From assembly GCA_037074615.1 (NCBI GenBank), contig CM073537.1:13907989-13971988 (forward strand): a stretch of 64,000 nt of DNA. The letters run 5' to 3'. The notes beneath the pieces were generated by a model. The model saw nothing but the letters and a program-made list of their open reading frames with translations. It was not told the DNA's origin and ran no database searches. This document shows, one piece after another, positions 21,700 to 33,566 of the stretch. The DNA is from Leucaena leucocephala (Eukaryota > Streptophyta > Magnoliopsida > Fabales > Fabaceae). Positions within the stretch are counted from its first letter, which is position 1; the number at the start of each line of letters is the position of its first letter. Both the position numbers and the translations under genes were made by a program.

Positions 21700-23818
21700 G
21701 AACGGATATTATTTCATATTATAGTATCATATGATAAGATATTATATTACATAGTATCCCACTAACTATCCCCTCTTTGCGCTGCATCTAATTTTATTTT
21801 GAAATAATCCATACAACCATAGTATGACCGGAAGGAAACATTACAGATCAAGGCATTATTAGATAATTTAAAAATATTTATGGTGGATAAATTAAAATAT
21901 CATATATGTATCTCCAACATTAATAATGCATTATATTGCAATTTACAAAGTAGAAAACAGATTAATTAATACCATGAGATCTTTCTGGCCAAAAACGAAA
22001 ATACCATGAGATCTCCATGAACCGACTCCATACCTGTTGTAAGAATTCTGAATGGACGAAATTGGGCATCATATTTGACTACGAACAAAAGATTATCTTC
22101 ACTTTCCAACAATAAACCCTACTTGTAAATAATTAATTCTAAGAAAATTCTGCAAATCCATTCCAAATGGAAGATTAAACTAACGAAACGAATATTATAT
22201 TAAGGCTAAGCTAACATGTTGACTGTAACGTTGTCTTCGGCGATAAAATTGGATCAGATCCTACTGGGTTGTTAGGGTCGTCTTCTTTCACAAGTAAAAT
22301 ATTTATTCATGTGTTTAAAGAAATTAAAAATAAATAAACAGTACAATATAATATTCCGCAACACTGAATTGTTAATATTCATGAGAGATCGTGCCTTTAA
22401 TATTAAAAAATTAATCAGATACCACCTAGTTTTACTAAAAAAAATATTAATCGCAGGTTTATTTCGGCCCCAAAACAAATCACCGCCTTATAAATTATTA
22501 TGGGCCTATTTGAGAAACCCCTAAACCTAGGTTTTAAAAGGGCTTCTGGCTCAAACCTCGATTTGAGAAAATTTTAAAACAAACAGCTATATTTATCCAT
22601 AAGTGCTTTTGGGCTAAACCATAGTTTTGAATAAGCTATTAAAACTAACTTTTGTAATAGTAAAAGAGCATATAGATTATCCAATTACTACATTATCCCT
22701 ACTTTTTCTTATACCCTCTCTCCTCTCTCATCTCTCTTCTCTACCCTCTCTCATCTTTCTTCTCTTTTCCCTACCCTCTCTCATCTTTCTTCTCTTTTCC
22801 CTACCCTCTCCCATCTCTCATACTTTTAATCAAATCATACCCTTTTTAGTAATTTACCAATATAAAAAATCATTCTAAAAATAACTATCAAAACACTTAT
22901 TTATTCAGAACTACTTTTTTTTATAAGCTCTTCTGTAAAAGCCCTTTTCTATAAGCTGTCTAAAAATTCTATTTTTTTCTTCTATAAATCATTTTTTAAA
23001 ATCTTATCTAAACACACACTATAACTTATATCTCAATAGAATTTTAATCAACATGAAAAAGAAAATACGTTTATAATGTCATGTCAGGTTGTTTAAATTA
23101 AAATTTTACTGAGATAGAAATTATATAGCATATACTGTAGACTCATGTTTAAATTGTCACTTGCACTTCAATATCTCTTGGTGTCTATATATATATCTAT
23201 CGAAATTCACTGACAAGGCACGTGTGAACGGCTAACTTGGTCTCTATATTCCGTTTTGTTAATCTAATTATTTAGCTACAGCACAAAGAGAGGGTGCATA
23301 TTATATCACATAATTTAATTGTGAGAGGATATTATATCACATAATTATTAATTAGAATAGTTGCAATTGGGAACGAGTAGTTATGAGGAGGAATCCTGTG
23401 AAGCTTCTTGTTAAGTGACATGTGAATGTGTGCGTGTGTCTTCAGAAAACTATTTTTGGGCGTATATCAATTTCAATGCTTAGTTTTATAGAATAGTAAA
23501 CCAGGGATTTTGAAGCGCCTTAGTTATTTTTGGGTACGAATGAAAAGCGTGGGGTAATCTCACTTAAAGTCAACTAAGTAATATAATATTGAAATTATTG
23601 CTCCCGCAACACGTTATTATGGTCCCTAGAAGCATCTTGTAAGTGACGTGAATGTGTGTGTATGTGTGCTCAGAAAAATATTATTTTTCAATGTGAATGT
23701 GTGTGTACGTGTATATATATGCATGCATGGCTTTGAGATTTTGAATCAAGTTGTGCTTTTTGCTAATCAAAGAGCATAAGAAAACCCTCTAAAGCTCGTT
23801 CTTGATCTTTCTTCTGAG
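21700..23818 (+). promoter_or_regulatory. Upstream module of CBL-like copy 3
   Basis: Long region that recurs, in the same order, at 36.74-38.16 kb: 'ggatattatatta', 'ccggaaggaaacattacag', 'tgaatggacgaaattgggca', 'ataaaattggatca' (22238-22256) and 'cgaacggctaacttggtct'. Parts recur again at 62.1-62.65 kb. The last 230 bp before the start codon match the region before copy 2. A MITE-like repeat (22.52-23.02 kb) is embedded in it. The core motif is followed at some copies by a CACGTG G-box, which would suit light- or ABA-responsive control; this is inference only. Confidence 0.6.
22510..23025. repeat. MITE-like repeat with pyrimidine-rich core, copy b
   Basis: Same family as the repeat at 632-1115: 'ttgaataagctatt', 'ccaattactac', a CT-rich tract with internal near-repeats of 'ccctaccctctctcatcttt' (22736-22815), 'aaatcatacc..ttttagtaattta', and 'ttatctaaacacacac' at the end. 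It is non-coding. It lies inside the copy 3 upstream module in the opposite orientation to the copy at 38.21-38.76 kb. Confidence 0.6.
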
Positions 23819-26800
23819 ATGGCATTGTCCTCAACTTTTCTCAACCCTTTCGTTACTTCCGTCACTATTAATCCTCACCCTAAGGTAACAACGTCGTACC
23901 ATTTCCAAAAATGCAACCTTGTTGGTAGTAAAATGTTAACGTTTCTCATGACTGTGTGGTTTAGATCACAAGTGCCGGAAAGGGTTTCAGAGTAAATTGT
24001 TTAATCCAAACGGAGCAGACTACGACGAAACCAGCTGTGGTGCAAACTACTAATGAGACTCTTGCTGGTGGTTTGTGATGTGTCTCTTGTGAGTGTGCGC
24101 GCGCGCGCGTGTTTGTTTTATATGTTTAATAGCTTTTTTGGTTCTATTTGCAGAAAAAGGGGTCACAGATCCTAGTATGTCTACAGTGTTAGCGGGTTAC
24201 CATGTTGACTGGGATCCTTTCAAAGCAACCTCTACACCAATTTACCAAACTGCTACTTTCAAAATGGTGACAATTTGATCTATGCATTTAATTCGTATCT
24301 CTATTCCATTGATATTATTTTTTATATTGTAATTAATAGTCTTGTATACTTATTTTAATGCAGAAATCTCCAACAGAATTTGGTCCTTATAACTATTCTA
24401 GAAGTGCAAATCCTACCCGAAATGCTCTCGAAGAGTTAGTCCTTGATTTTGTCTATATCTATTTCTCCTTTTCATGCATTCTCTTTTATAATTACTTGGC
24501 TTTTATTTTGTATTCTCAGCTTATTAGCAGAGCTTGACAAAGCAAAATATGCCTATTGCTTCAGCAGTGGAATGGCTGCTTTGAGTGCTGTTTGTGAAAT
24601 TCTTTCTCCTGGTGCACTTCCTCTTATCTTAGTCTGTTTCAACTTTGGAACTCAAATGAAACCATGAAAATTAAGCATAATAACTGTGTATTTATAAAAT
24701 ATTTAGTGAGAGACTAATTAATACATGTAAGATCATATATAATGCCTAAGTATACATTATATATATTAAAATCCATCTAAAATTTTATTTTCATTATATA
24801 AATATAACAGGGACTAATAATACTTGTGCATATGTTTTTCTCATAGTTTAATTTTCATTGGAGACTATATATTTGTATGCTTAAATCATATTGGTTTTAT
24901 TGTCATGTACTTATATAATTCCAACGCAGGTGATGAACTCATTACTTTAAAGGATATCTATGGGGGTTCATATAACTTTATTCAAAAACTATTGCAAACA
25001 AAGGAAAATATCGTAGTGAAGTAAGTATGATGATGTTACGAAAACAAATTATTGTTGGGATATTGATTCTTAGAAGATGATTATCTGGTTGTAATATTGC
25101 TGGCATGGACAGGCCGGTGGATACAACTAATCTAGAGGAGGTGAGAGCTAATATGACGGCTAGGACTAAGTTGGTGTGGCTAGAGAGTCCCAGCAATCCT
25201 CTGCTAAGAATATCTGATATCCGAGTAAGCTATTTTCTTTATTATAGGTTGGGTTTGGGAGTGTTTTGCTTTGCTTTTTCTTTGAATAAATATTTATTTC
25301 TTCATTAGAAAATTTATTTCATCTTGTTGACTATTTGTGTCCAGGCAATAGCGGAGATAGCTCATCTATATGAGGCTTATCTATTGATTGACAATAGTAT
25401 AATGTCTCCCGTGTTAAATAATCCATTGGATCTTGGAGCAGGTATTCATATATAAATATATATATATATATTATATATCACACTTGCAAAGATAATGAAG
25501 TATACTTAGATTTAACAATTATTAAGATATTTATTTGTTTGTTTTTGGTTTCCAGATATTGTTATGCATTCAGCTACAAAATTTGTTTCTGGAAACAGCA
25601 ATTGCTTGGGTGGTAGCCTTGCTACGAATAATGATGTGTAGGATCTCTTTATGTCTCTCAAACACTTAAGATATTGAAGATATTGAAATCATACAATTTT
25701 GTGTTTCTTAAGGATTTTCCATACAAAACATATAATGAAATTGAGCAGTTTTAAATTGCTGTCTTGTGAAAAATCTTCAAAAAAAAAAAAAAAAAACGAA
25801 ACTGCACGATTTCATGTGGTAAGTATGTTATTATGTTGTGAACTAGAGTATTTTCTAAGTATTTCTTCTTCTTTTTTTCTATTTTCCATTTTTTATGCTT
25901 TTTTATTCAACTAATAATAATGTGGATTTTTGTGGTTTTTCCCCTTTTTTTTTGTTGCCTTTGTTCATCATCCTGTAAAGTCTGGCAGAAAAAATAAAAA
26001 CTTTTAGAAATACCGTGGGTTGTGGCTTGTCCCCGTTGGACTCTTGGATATGTTTGGAAGGAATCAAAACAATGGATCTACGAGTTAAGGAGAAACAGGT
26101 ACCTAACAAAATATTATTACATCCCTCATGAAACGTTTCATGTTCTTGATAGATTCAAATCTGTAAATCTAATATCCAACATATTATAATTTTTCAGAGA
26201 AATGCACAAGCAATTGCTAATTATCTTGATGACCATCCTAAAATAAAGGTCGTAAACTATCCTGGTCTTCGTGATAATCCTGGATATCATCTGCATAATT
26301 CTCAGGTATCATCTTCCTATTGAAACTGAATATTCTTCTGGTTCTTCATTATAACATATTTAACTAATTTAATTAGATTAAAAAAGTTATTTATGTTAGT
26401 TAATATGACATATTTTCTCTCTCTAAAATACTCTAATCATCTTCCTTAATTCAATCTTCCTTCCTCTCTTACTTGAATATTATTGAAAGAATATAAGTAA
26501 GGGTAATTTGAAAAAAAAGTTGATAAATATAAAAAATAAGTCTTATATTATGACTAAGATTAATTCTTCAATTAGATCATATATTAAAGAGCATAGGAGT
26601 ATTAATATTTGTTAATATTATGCTTGAAATGATTATATCTACTCATCGAGTTTTGGTTTCGCAGGCAAAGGGGCCAGGATCTGTTATTAGCTTTACAACA
26701 GATGATTTGCCATTCTCAAAGCAGATTGTTGAATTGACTAAATACTTTAGCATGACTGTCAGTTTTGGTGAGTATTTAGGAGAATCATGTGTAAATTATT

Positions 26801-28589
26801 TTTATTTACACATATTTTTTTACTATAAGTATATACTTCTCTAGTCTTATTTATAAATCACTTTCAGTATATTTTATATAGATTAAGAAAGACTTTAAAC
26901 TTCATTAACCCTATTATAAAATTTAAAACTTTTCAATTTTATCCTTATTTAATATACATTATACCCCAACGGAACAAATCTAAAATAATAATAAATGAAG
27001 GCTAAAATTATAATTCATATAAAAAATTTAATGTAACTTATAAATAGGATAAATAATTCCTTCTCTTTCTTCCTTATAAATAGAACTAGAGGAGTACTTA
27101 TATTATATATCTTATTTAATCAAAATGGTAAGAAGGTAAGGTGTGATAGAGAATCTTGTTGCTAATAGCATGTCAAATTCTGTCTGGTTTACTTTCTGAC
27201 ATTGTGATTTTTCGAGTCGTTGATCATTGTTGGACTAGTATTCCTTTCTCAAAGGTTGTATTAATTAGTTATTGGGATCTATTAATTTATATATATGAAG
27301 AAATTTGGTTAAAATTAATTAATGCCATCAAAAGTTAAAAATGACCTCAAAAAACTAATAATTTAAATTATAAGGGAATTATAAACAATAGGGATAAGGA
27401 TATGAAGGAGTACTAAATTATTAGAGGTTTTAAGGATAACCGTGGTGATAATTTGTTAGTAGTTAGCAATATAATATGGTATTAAAATCGAGTTACTGAT
27501 CATACTAGTGAACTAGTCTTTTGGTCAATCTCGTCAGAAGTTTTGAATGGATAAATTGGATTGAATTTTATATATTTTCTTTCCTTTATTGAGCCTTGAA
27601 CAACGCATTTTGAGTTTGATTTTTTTTTTCTTAAAAAAAAATAATCCATTATATTTGTATTTTAATATAGCTTTATTTTGTTAGATTATGTATAGTTTAT
27701 ACATGAATGTATGTATTAATTTTTTTTTATTGAAGGCTATGTTTGGATGGAAAGAAAAGTGAGAGGAAGAAAGGGGGAGTGATACTATAAAAGAAAATTT
27801 TTAAATATAGTAAAAATAGTTTACTATTTTTAGAAGTTTTCCTCTTAGTATTTTTTTGATAAATTCCCTCCTAGTATTCTTTTTTCTCTAATTTTCTTCA
27901 TATCTAAACATAGGGTAAATACTCCTTCCGGTTATTTTTAAAAGCAACAACTACTTAAATCAATCACGTAGATTAAAATATTAGTTAACAGTAATAAATG
28001 TGTCAGAAATGTAATTTATTTTCTAAATATATTCTTATTTATGAGGAAGGTGGGTGAGAGATAATGAGTGAAAAAATAGATGAGAGAGAATGAGTATAAG
28101 AGTGATATGTAATTGATTGGGGGTAAATATGAAAAAATGTATTAAATATTTAGACAAATACAAATTATTCCTTATATATAGAACCACCCATATGAGAGAG
28201 AATATTGTTTATAAAAGTAACTGGAAGGAGAATTGTTGTTATGACCAATCTAACATCGAGTTGACCCAAATTGAACCACTGAGCTTTGAACAAATGCTTT
28301 GATCAGTTTATTCACAAGTCCAATTTTTAGTACTTTGGTTTGTAGACATATGTTGGTGTTAGTGATCGTGTTTTCTACAAAATGCTAAACCTTAAATTTT
28401 TGTTGTTGTATAGGTGGTGTAGGTTCCGCGATATGCTTGCCTTGGTATTCATCCCATAAAAGTGTCCCAGACTCTGTGAAAAGGGAAATGGGTTTAACTG
28501 AAGATCTAGTGCGTGTATCTGTGGGAATTGAGGATATTAATGATCTTATTAAGGATCTAGAGAGGGTACTCTCAATTGGGCCGCTCTAA
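23819..28589 (+). CDS. CBL-like PLP lyase, copy 3 (diverged paralogue)
   Basis: Thirteen exons: 23819-23884, 23965-24070, 24154-24266, 24364-24434, 24520-24611, 24930-25020, 25113-25224, 25345-25441, 25556-25637, 25981-26098, 26198-26305, 26665-26767, 28414-28589. Together 1335 nt, 444 aa, no internal stop. The N-terminus MALSSTFLNPFVTSV is nearly that of copy 2 and is likely a transit peptide. Kept: PYNYSRSANPTRNALE (phosphate Tyr/Arg), IDNSIMSPVL, HSATKF with the PLP Lys, and DLVRVSVGIE. Shared with copy 2 but not copy 1: YGGSYN, GNSNCLGGS, VGCGLSP..SWICLEG, and GGVGSAICLPWYSSH in place of GSVKSLISMPCFMSH. It differs from copy 2 in the normal-length exon 11 and the C-terminus SIGPL like copy 1. 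Probably functional with a substrate preference different from classical CBL; the substrate is unknown. Confidence 0.87.
26826..27100. mobile_element. Stowaway-like MITE in intron 12 of copy 3
   Basis: Imperfect terminal inverted repeats: 'taagtatatacttctctagt' at the left and 'actagaggagtactta' at the right, with the inner arms 'tatttataa'/'ttataaata'. TA dinucleotides flank both ends, as expected for Tc1/mariner-type MITEs. The interior is AT-rich and non-coding. Confidence 0.65.
27737..27913. mobile_element. Small TIR MITE in intron 12 of copy 3
   Basis: About 177 bp bounded by 'ctatgtttggatggaaagaaa' and an inverted 'tttcttcatatctaaacatag'. The interior is AT-rich and non-coding. No clear target duplication was seen. 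It abuts the Stowaway-type element that follows. Confidence 0.6.
27922..28230. mobile_element. Stowaway-type MITE in intron 12 of copy 3
   Basis: The left end 'ctccttccggttatttttaa' and the right end 'ttataaaagtaactggaaggag' are good inverted repeats, and the 'ctcc(t/c)tccg' start is the classic Stowaway TIR. The interior carries GA-rich 'gatgagagagaatgag'. With the two preceding MITEs it makes up much of the long last intron of copy 3. Confidence 0.75.
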
Positions 28590-29620
28590 TTTCATACGTC
28601 AGTCGTATGGCTTACTTACTTCAAATAATATCATCGATCGAGGACGATGTGTTGATGATTTGGTGGTTCTATTATGTCATGTTCTATTTCTTCTTCTTGA
28701 TGTGTTTTCTATTTGCATTGTGTCTTCATGTAACAATTTGGAATAATAAAAAGCTTATTAAAGATAAGCATTTTTATCTTCTCACATTGGTTCTTTCTTG
28801 CTTAATTTAACGCTTTTGATCAGGTTTTGTGATGATAATTATATAAGGATGATGTGCTTTACCTGATGTTGGGATAAAATTGCCATTTCCCAACAAACCA
28901 AAACGTGACTGGCACGAAATGCAAATTAACCTCACTTCGTAAGCCCAACAATTATAATTAACTAATTACAATGAGTCCACTTCATTAATATATCATTATT
29001 ATCTTTATAATATTTTTACTCAATCTTTTGTATAGCTATTCAACAAAAATCTCTTTTAAATGTTGGAGTTCACAAACATATTTACAACAATTGATTAACT
29101 AATTACAACAAAATATGAGACCCTTCTTTCTTAATATATAAATATAAAATTAAAGAATGGTAAAATGAAAGAAATCAAATTTATCGTAAATCCAAATTTA
29201 CCATGACAACTAAATTAGTTATCCAAGAATAGAAGATCTACTCTACAAGGCAGATGAAGAGGCTTTGTACTTCTCTACTATCTAAAACTCAAATAATTTA
29301 ATAACTAAATAGTGTCTCATAACATAATTTCTCATTAAAATAGTGAAAATGTACATAAAAATATTGCGTACAAGTCATATCTCAATGAGGGGCTTTTGAA
29401 TCCATTAAGCATTTAAAATAAATATACACGAATATAGTTTTCCCACACAATACTAAATATGAAATAGATAAACAATATTATTAACAAGTGTATAAAACAT
29501 ATCTTCAAAACTTTTATGAACATGTTTTTAATAACAAAAATAAAAATTTAATAGTAATAATAGGTTAAATTCTCTAAGTTCAAAATAAGAAATTCTTCTT
29601 ATAAATAAAAAATAATACCA
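28590..29620. other. 3' flank of copy 3, no gene
   Basis: The 3' UTR of copy 3 ends around 28.74-28.78 kb in 'ggaataataaaaagcttattaaagataagcat', a block shared with the ends of copies 2 (about 18.09-18.13 kb) and 5 (about 45.13-45.17 kb). This supports a common polyadenylation region. Beyond it is AT-rich sequence with no gene, RNA or clear transposon ends. Confidence 0.5.
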
Positions 29621-29679
29621 AATTAAAATATTTTTTGAAAACTAAATTTTATTAGAGGAACCAACACAACATGAGCATA

Positions 29680-29795
29680 GCTCATAGACCACGAATATCC
29701 GACATGGTTTAGAGACCATAAATAACTGGCATGGCTTGAAACACCACGAAAAACTGGCGTGGCTTGAAAAACCACGAATATCTGGCGTGGTACAT
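29680..29795. repeat. Hairpin-bearing minisatellite, about 29-bp unit
   Basis: About four imperfect tandem units, each of the form 'accacgaatatctggcgtgg' plus 'cttgaaa'. Each unit contains an inverted pair CCACG/CGTGG and could fold by itself. A looser fifth unit (aatttggcatggttgaaag) follows near 29.83 kb. It lies in a slightly GC-richer island (29.65-29.92 kb) that may be the end of an unidentified element. Confidence 0.6.
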
Positions 29796-29929
29796 GCGTA
29801 GACAAACAATCCACAATGATAAGTAACAATTTGGCATGGTTGAAAGCTACAGAAACAGGCGTGAGTGATCCGTTCACGAGAAACAGGCATGCTGTGTTTG
29901 GCCCCTCCATAAATGTTCTCAATTATATA

Positions 29930-31680
29930 AGAAATCAATTTGTTGAAGTCATAAATATTTGCTCTTACAAAATATATATACATATATAAATTTTATTAAT
30001 CATTCATAAATCATATTTCAATCTTCATGTCGAAAGCATCACATGTATATATAAATATATCAAAGTAGAAAGGCGACTTAGATCAAATCAGGATTTCAAT
30101 TAAAATGATCAAGTATTAACTTCTGTTAGAACTATATGTCTTTCAAGTACTCTTATTCACAAAATAAGAACAAATTTAAACATTGAACAAATATCAATAT
30201 ATAATTTCACTATGACTACTTTATAAAGAAGCAATTTAGACCAAGAAAACAGAACCCAAATCCCTTTTTTCTTTTCTTTTCTTTTTTTGTTTACAGCAAC
30301 CAAGCAATTAATCAAGCACCTATATATGATCATCAAAAGTATAAGTCATAAACAACATCATCCATTATATCTATTCTAATAGCAAAAATGGTTTGTTTAA
30401 AGTTTCCTAAATTCCAAAATCAGTTCTATAATACTTAAATCATATCTAGCCACTCCTTATAGCTTCAAATTCTCCTCTCAAGAATATGCATTCCATTTGA
30501 TAAGCTCTATAAATATTCTTCTTAAAATCAGTCACATTTTTCATATAAAAATGATTTATGAAAAAAAAAAGAGCTTAAGGAAAAGGGTTTTTAGATAAGA
30601 CAGAAGAGAGAGGTAGAGAAAAGATAAGAGAGAGGAGAGAGGGTAGAAAAGAGAGAGAAAAGAAGAGAGAGGAGAGAGGGTGTAAGAAAAAATAGGGATA
30701 AGATAGTAATTGGATAGTCATAAGTTTTTTTATTGTTAAAAATCTAGTTTTAATAGCTTATTTAAAACTATGGTTTTGTCCAAAAGCACTTATGGATAAA
30801 TATAGCTGTTTGTTTTAAAATTTTCCCAAACTAAGGTTTTGCCGCTTTTAAAACCATGGTTTGGGTTTGGCCCATAATACAGTTACAAATCCAATCTTAC
30901 ACCAGTTACCGAACTTCATACAACTCAAACCAATTACCAATTCAAAGAACAACCATCCTTTCCATAAAAGATACATTCAGTACACAATAAAAGAATAGAA
31001 GCATTTCGGAAATTAGAGGAAAAAGCTAATCATACATACTCGACATAACAAAAGTACGTGAGAAGAAGAGAAGTGAAGATAACGTTCTACCAACACCGCG
31101 AAACAGAGAAAGAGGAAATGCAGAAGCGGAGCTCCGACATACCCACATCATAGCGACGGAAGAAGATAACAATAACACCGAGCAAGGAGGTGGAGACAAC
31201 CGGGCAATTATAGAAACCTTCCTCCCTATTTCTATTATAGAAGGCGTCATCTGAATGGGTGAAAGAGAAAGAAGCAAAATCTGGCAATGTTGAGTAGAGA
31301 AGGAAGAAGCCTGGCCGACAGAGACGCACACCGGCGACGGACTGAAGTATGAAGAACGATGAAGAGGATGAAGAATGAAGATGACGATCGGCGAGCAATT
31401 ATTTCCCCCTCCTCTCCAAGGCTCCACAAAATTTCCTTTCTTGTTCTTTTTTGTTCGCTTCAGTCGGGGTAGAGGATAAAAAAAAAACTGATGTTAAATT
31501 CATTTTTTTATCTCTCTTTTTTGTTACAGAAGGGCATAATGGTAATAATGAGGTGTTAAGACAATAAAAATTACTCCCACTAAAGTCACTAGTTTACCTA
31601 TGTTAAAAATCTACAATGAATGTATAAAATATAAAATAGGAATTAAATAATTATTCTATTTTATTTTCAGGGCCATTACA
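29930..31680. other. Repeat-rich gap, no supported gene
   Basis: Contains another copy of the pyrimidine-rich MITE-like family in reverse orientation (30.55-30.88 kb: GA-rich tract, 'agtaattggatagtc', 'ttgtccaaaagcac', 'aaaaccatggttt'). Then comes a GC-richer, CpG-bearing island at 31.03-31.44 kb with overlapping minus-strand frames. These frames are Ser-rich low-complexity translations and I do not call a gene. The island could be the leader or end of an unrecognised transposon. Confidence 0.4.
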
Positions 31681-31684
31681 ATAA

Positions 31685-32295
31685 TCCATATAATGTGTGG
31701 ACATTTAGCACATGTAACAAGAATATTGTGCTCTTAATTTGCTTAAATACAAAAACCAGGAAATTACTATTTAACAAAGTTCAATAATGATTATAAAACT
31801 CCTTTTATTAAAATCAAACATAATGTCTAGAAATTAAATGTGCGTGTCAATGAATAAATTGGACTCAACTTGTCTCCATATCCATCTTCAGGCGAAACTT
31901 ATTTATTGTCTTTTTAGAATCGTTAATTAATTTCACTACATATTAAGTGTTTACTACTTGAATGTTTAAATTATTATGACGGGGAAACGTATGATTCAAA
32001 ATCTTAAATAGAAGATATTCCTAATGAATTCTTAAAAGTTTATTAAACTTTATAATTATTATTTCTGAAAAATATATCAACAAAAGTTTTGGTTAGAAGT
32101 TTTAAGTTTACAATATCTAATGCAAACAGAAAAATATAAGAGTTTTGATTATAACACATTTTACACAAATGAATACACCCACACTTCTAATATAAAGTTG
32201 GTGCGGTTAACTATAAATTTTGCATCAATGACAAAAAAACGAATAAATAAATATTTTCTAATACATTTTTAATATTCAAACATATTTTGTCTGAT
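31685..32295. repeat. Segmental duplicate of the flank downstream of copy 5
   Basis: Matches 45.84-46.15 kb in order: 'gtcaatgaataa', 'atcttcaggcgaaa', 'tttattgtctttttaga', 'atcaacaaaagtttt', 'acaatatctaatg' and 'gagttttgattataacaca'. The same block lies behind copy 3 and behind copy 5, so the duplication that made these copies included their 3' flank. Confidence 0.7.
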
Positions 32296-32436
32296 ATAGG
32301 GTGCGTGAGAGTCAAGCAAGGATTACAGTAGGAAGGGAGGTGTGGACATTAGCTGTTTGGTACAAGGATTTTGTTAGAAGGTTGAATTAGTTAGGTGATT
32401 AGTGTTAATCACTTGGTTACTAGATGACCCTAAGTC

Positions 32437-32444
32437 TATATAAA
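32437..32444 (+). promoter_or_regulatory. TATA box of the 5' LTR
   Basis: TATATAAA inside the LTR ('gtctatataaagggtcc'), repeated in the 3' LTR at 34351-34358. It is the likely start region for element transcription, and could also drive transcripts reading through the captured fragments or, from the 3' LTR, into copy 4. Confidence 0.6.
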
Positions 32445-33081
32445 GGGTCCTAGTCTATTGGTTAATTGTGTGGGATAGTGAGATCCTCACCATAGTGAGA
32501 GAGAGGGTAACTTGGGTCTCTCTCCACAAAATCTCATAGGGTTATGGGATTAGTTTATCTCTCTCAAGTGAGGGTAGGTTAGAATGTAAACCCAAGTGGG
32601 TTACCATGATTGTATGAGCATGTTGCTCTTAATAATACATATGATTCTTCATCTTTCTTCTCATTATTTCTCTCTAATATTGTTAACATGGTATCAAAGC
32701 AGGTTTATTAGGCCAAATGGTAAAAGTTCAATTCTTGAATTCTTGCCCTAGTTGGTGAAGCCCAGTGCAGATTCTTGTTTCAATGCTGCTGTTTTGCTCC
32801 TAGCTTCTTGATCAGCCACCGCAAGCCACAAACGATGCCGTTGCCAAATTGTAAAGTTTCATTATTGCTTCATTCTTTCATCCAAAATGTCGCTCAAATA
32901 TGCTGCTCCGATTCCTCGTCAAAATCTATTCAGTGCGCGCCGCCGCAAGCTATCTCTCCGTCGCAAGGTTGCTGTCGTTGGAAAAATGGAAAAAGATTCC
33001 GGGCGCAAGATCCATTAGAAGGCCGAATAGGGCGTTTCAAAGCTCCAATAACCATTCATGCATGATGATCGGGACCTATCT

Positions 33082-33300
33082 TGGATTCTGTGCCGGTGCA
33101 CCTTCGCGTTCCCTGAGACTTCCGTTACTCGAATTCAACCACGTGCTTCTTGTTCCTCAAGAATCACAAGCGTCGGTAATTGGAAGCAATAATCAAGAAA
33201 CAGAGGAGGAGGAGGAGCCCTGAGAGCGGCTAATTCTGATGGCGGAGGCTCGTATCTTGATATGTGGAAGAAGGCTGTGGATAAGGAGAGAAAGACCACC
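33082..33300 (+). pseudogene. Captured fragment of a probable plastid-targeted protein
   Basis: One frame interrupted by a single TAA (in a CAA context, about 33190) reads like a chloroplast transit peptide (Ser/Thr/Arg-rich, TRIQPRASCSSRITSVGNW) followed by GGGGALRAANSDGGGSYL and DMWKKAVDKERK. The last part has the look of a conserved plant protein N-terminus. I do not recognise the family. It has no intron and lies inside an LTR element, so it is probably a cDNA-derived capture. Confidence 0.45.
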
Positions 33301-33319
33301 TGCAGTCGGCGAAGAATCC

Positions 33320-33545
33320 TCCTTTGAGACTTCATTTTCTAATAAATTTCTCAGTCGGCTCAACCCTTTCATTAGTTCTCCAAGACCAACAGCCTCCTCT
33401 TTAACAGCCTTGTTTTCAGTTATTTCATCGCTTAAGGTGTCGGTCCGATCATTATGAAGACTTTCCATTAAGAAGTCATCACTTTGAGGCTTACTACAGT
33501 CAGTCCCAGGACACTCCGAAACCTGGTCATCAACAACTAGCAGAA
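33320..33545 (-). pseudogene. Antisense captured fragment, unidentified protein
   Basis: An open minus-strand stretch reads as an ordinary acidic protein segment (ECPGTDCSKPQSDDF, DTLSDEITENKAVKEE, GELMKGLSRLRNLLENEV). Its composition fits coding DNA better than chance sequence of this AT-rich region. I cannot name it. It sits between two plus-strand captured pieces, so the element would be a mosaic of fragments in both orientations. It could also be chance. Confidence 0.35.
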
Positions 33546-33566
33546 GCTGTTAATGCCTCAATGCTG

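Noticed and set aside
29680..29795. CRISPR-like array
   Set aside because: The units are directly adjacent with no unique spacers, and the DNA is plant nuclear.
31026..31429. Minus-strand Ser-rich protein genes
   Set aside because: Three overlapping frames over the same GC-richer island, all low-complexity, with no conserved motif or exon partner.
33193..33468. Full 91-aa minus-strand protein starting at 33468
   Set aside because: Only the first two-thirds look protein-like; the rest is the complement of the plus-strand captured fragment. It is reported as an antisense fragment instead of a gene.
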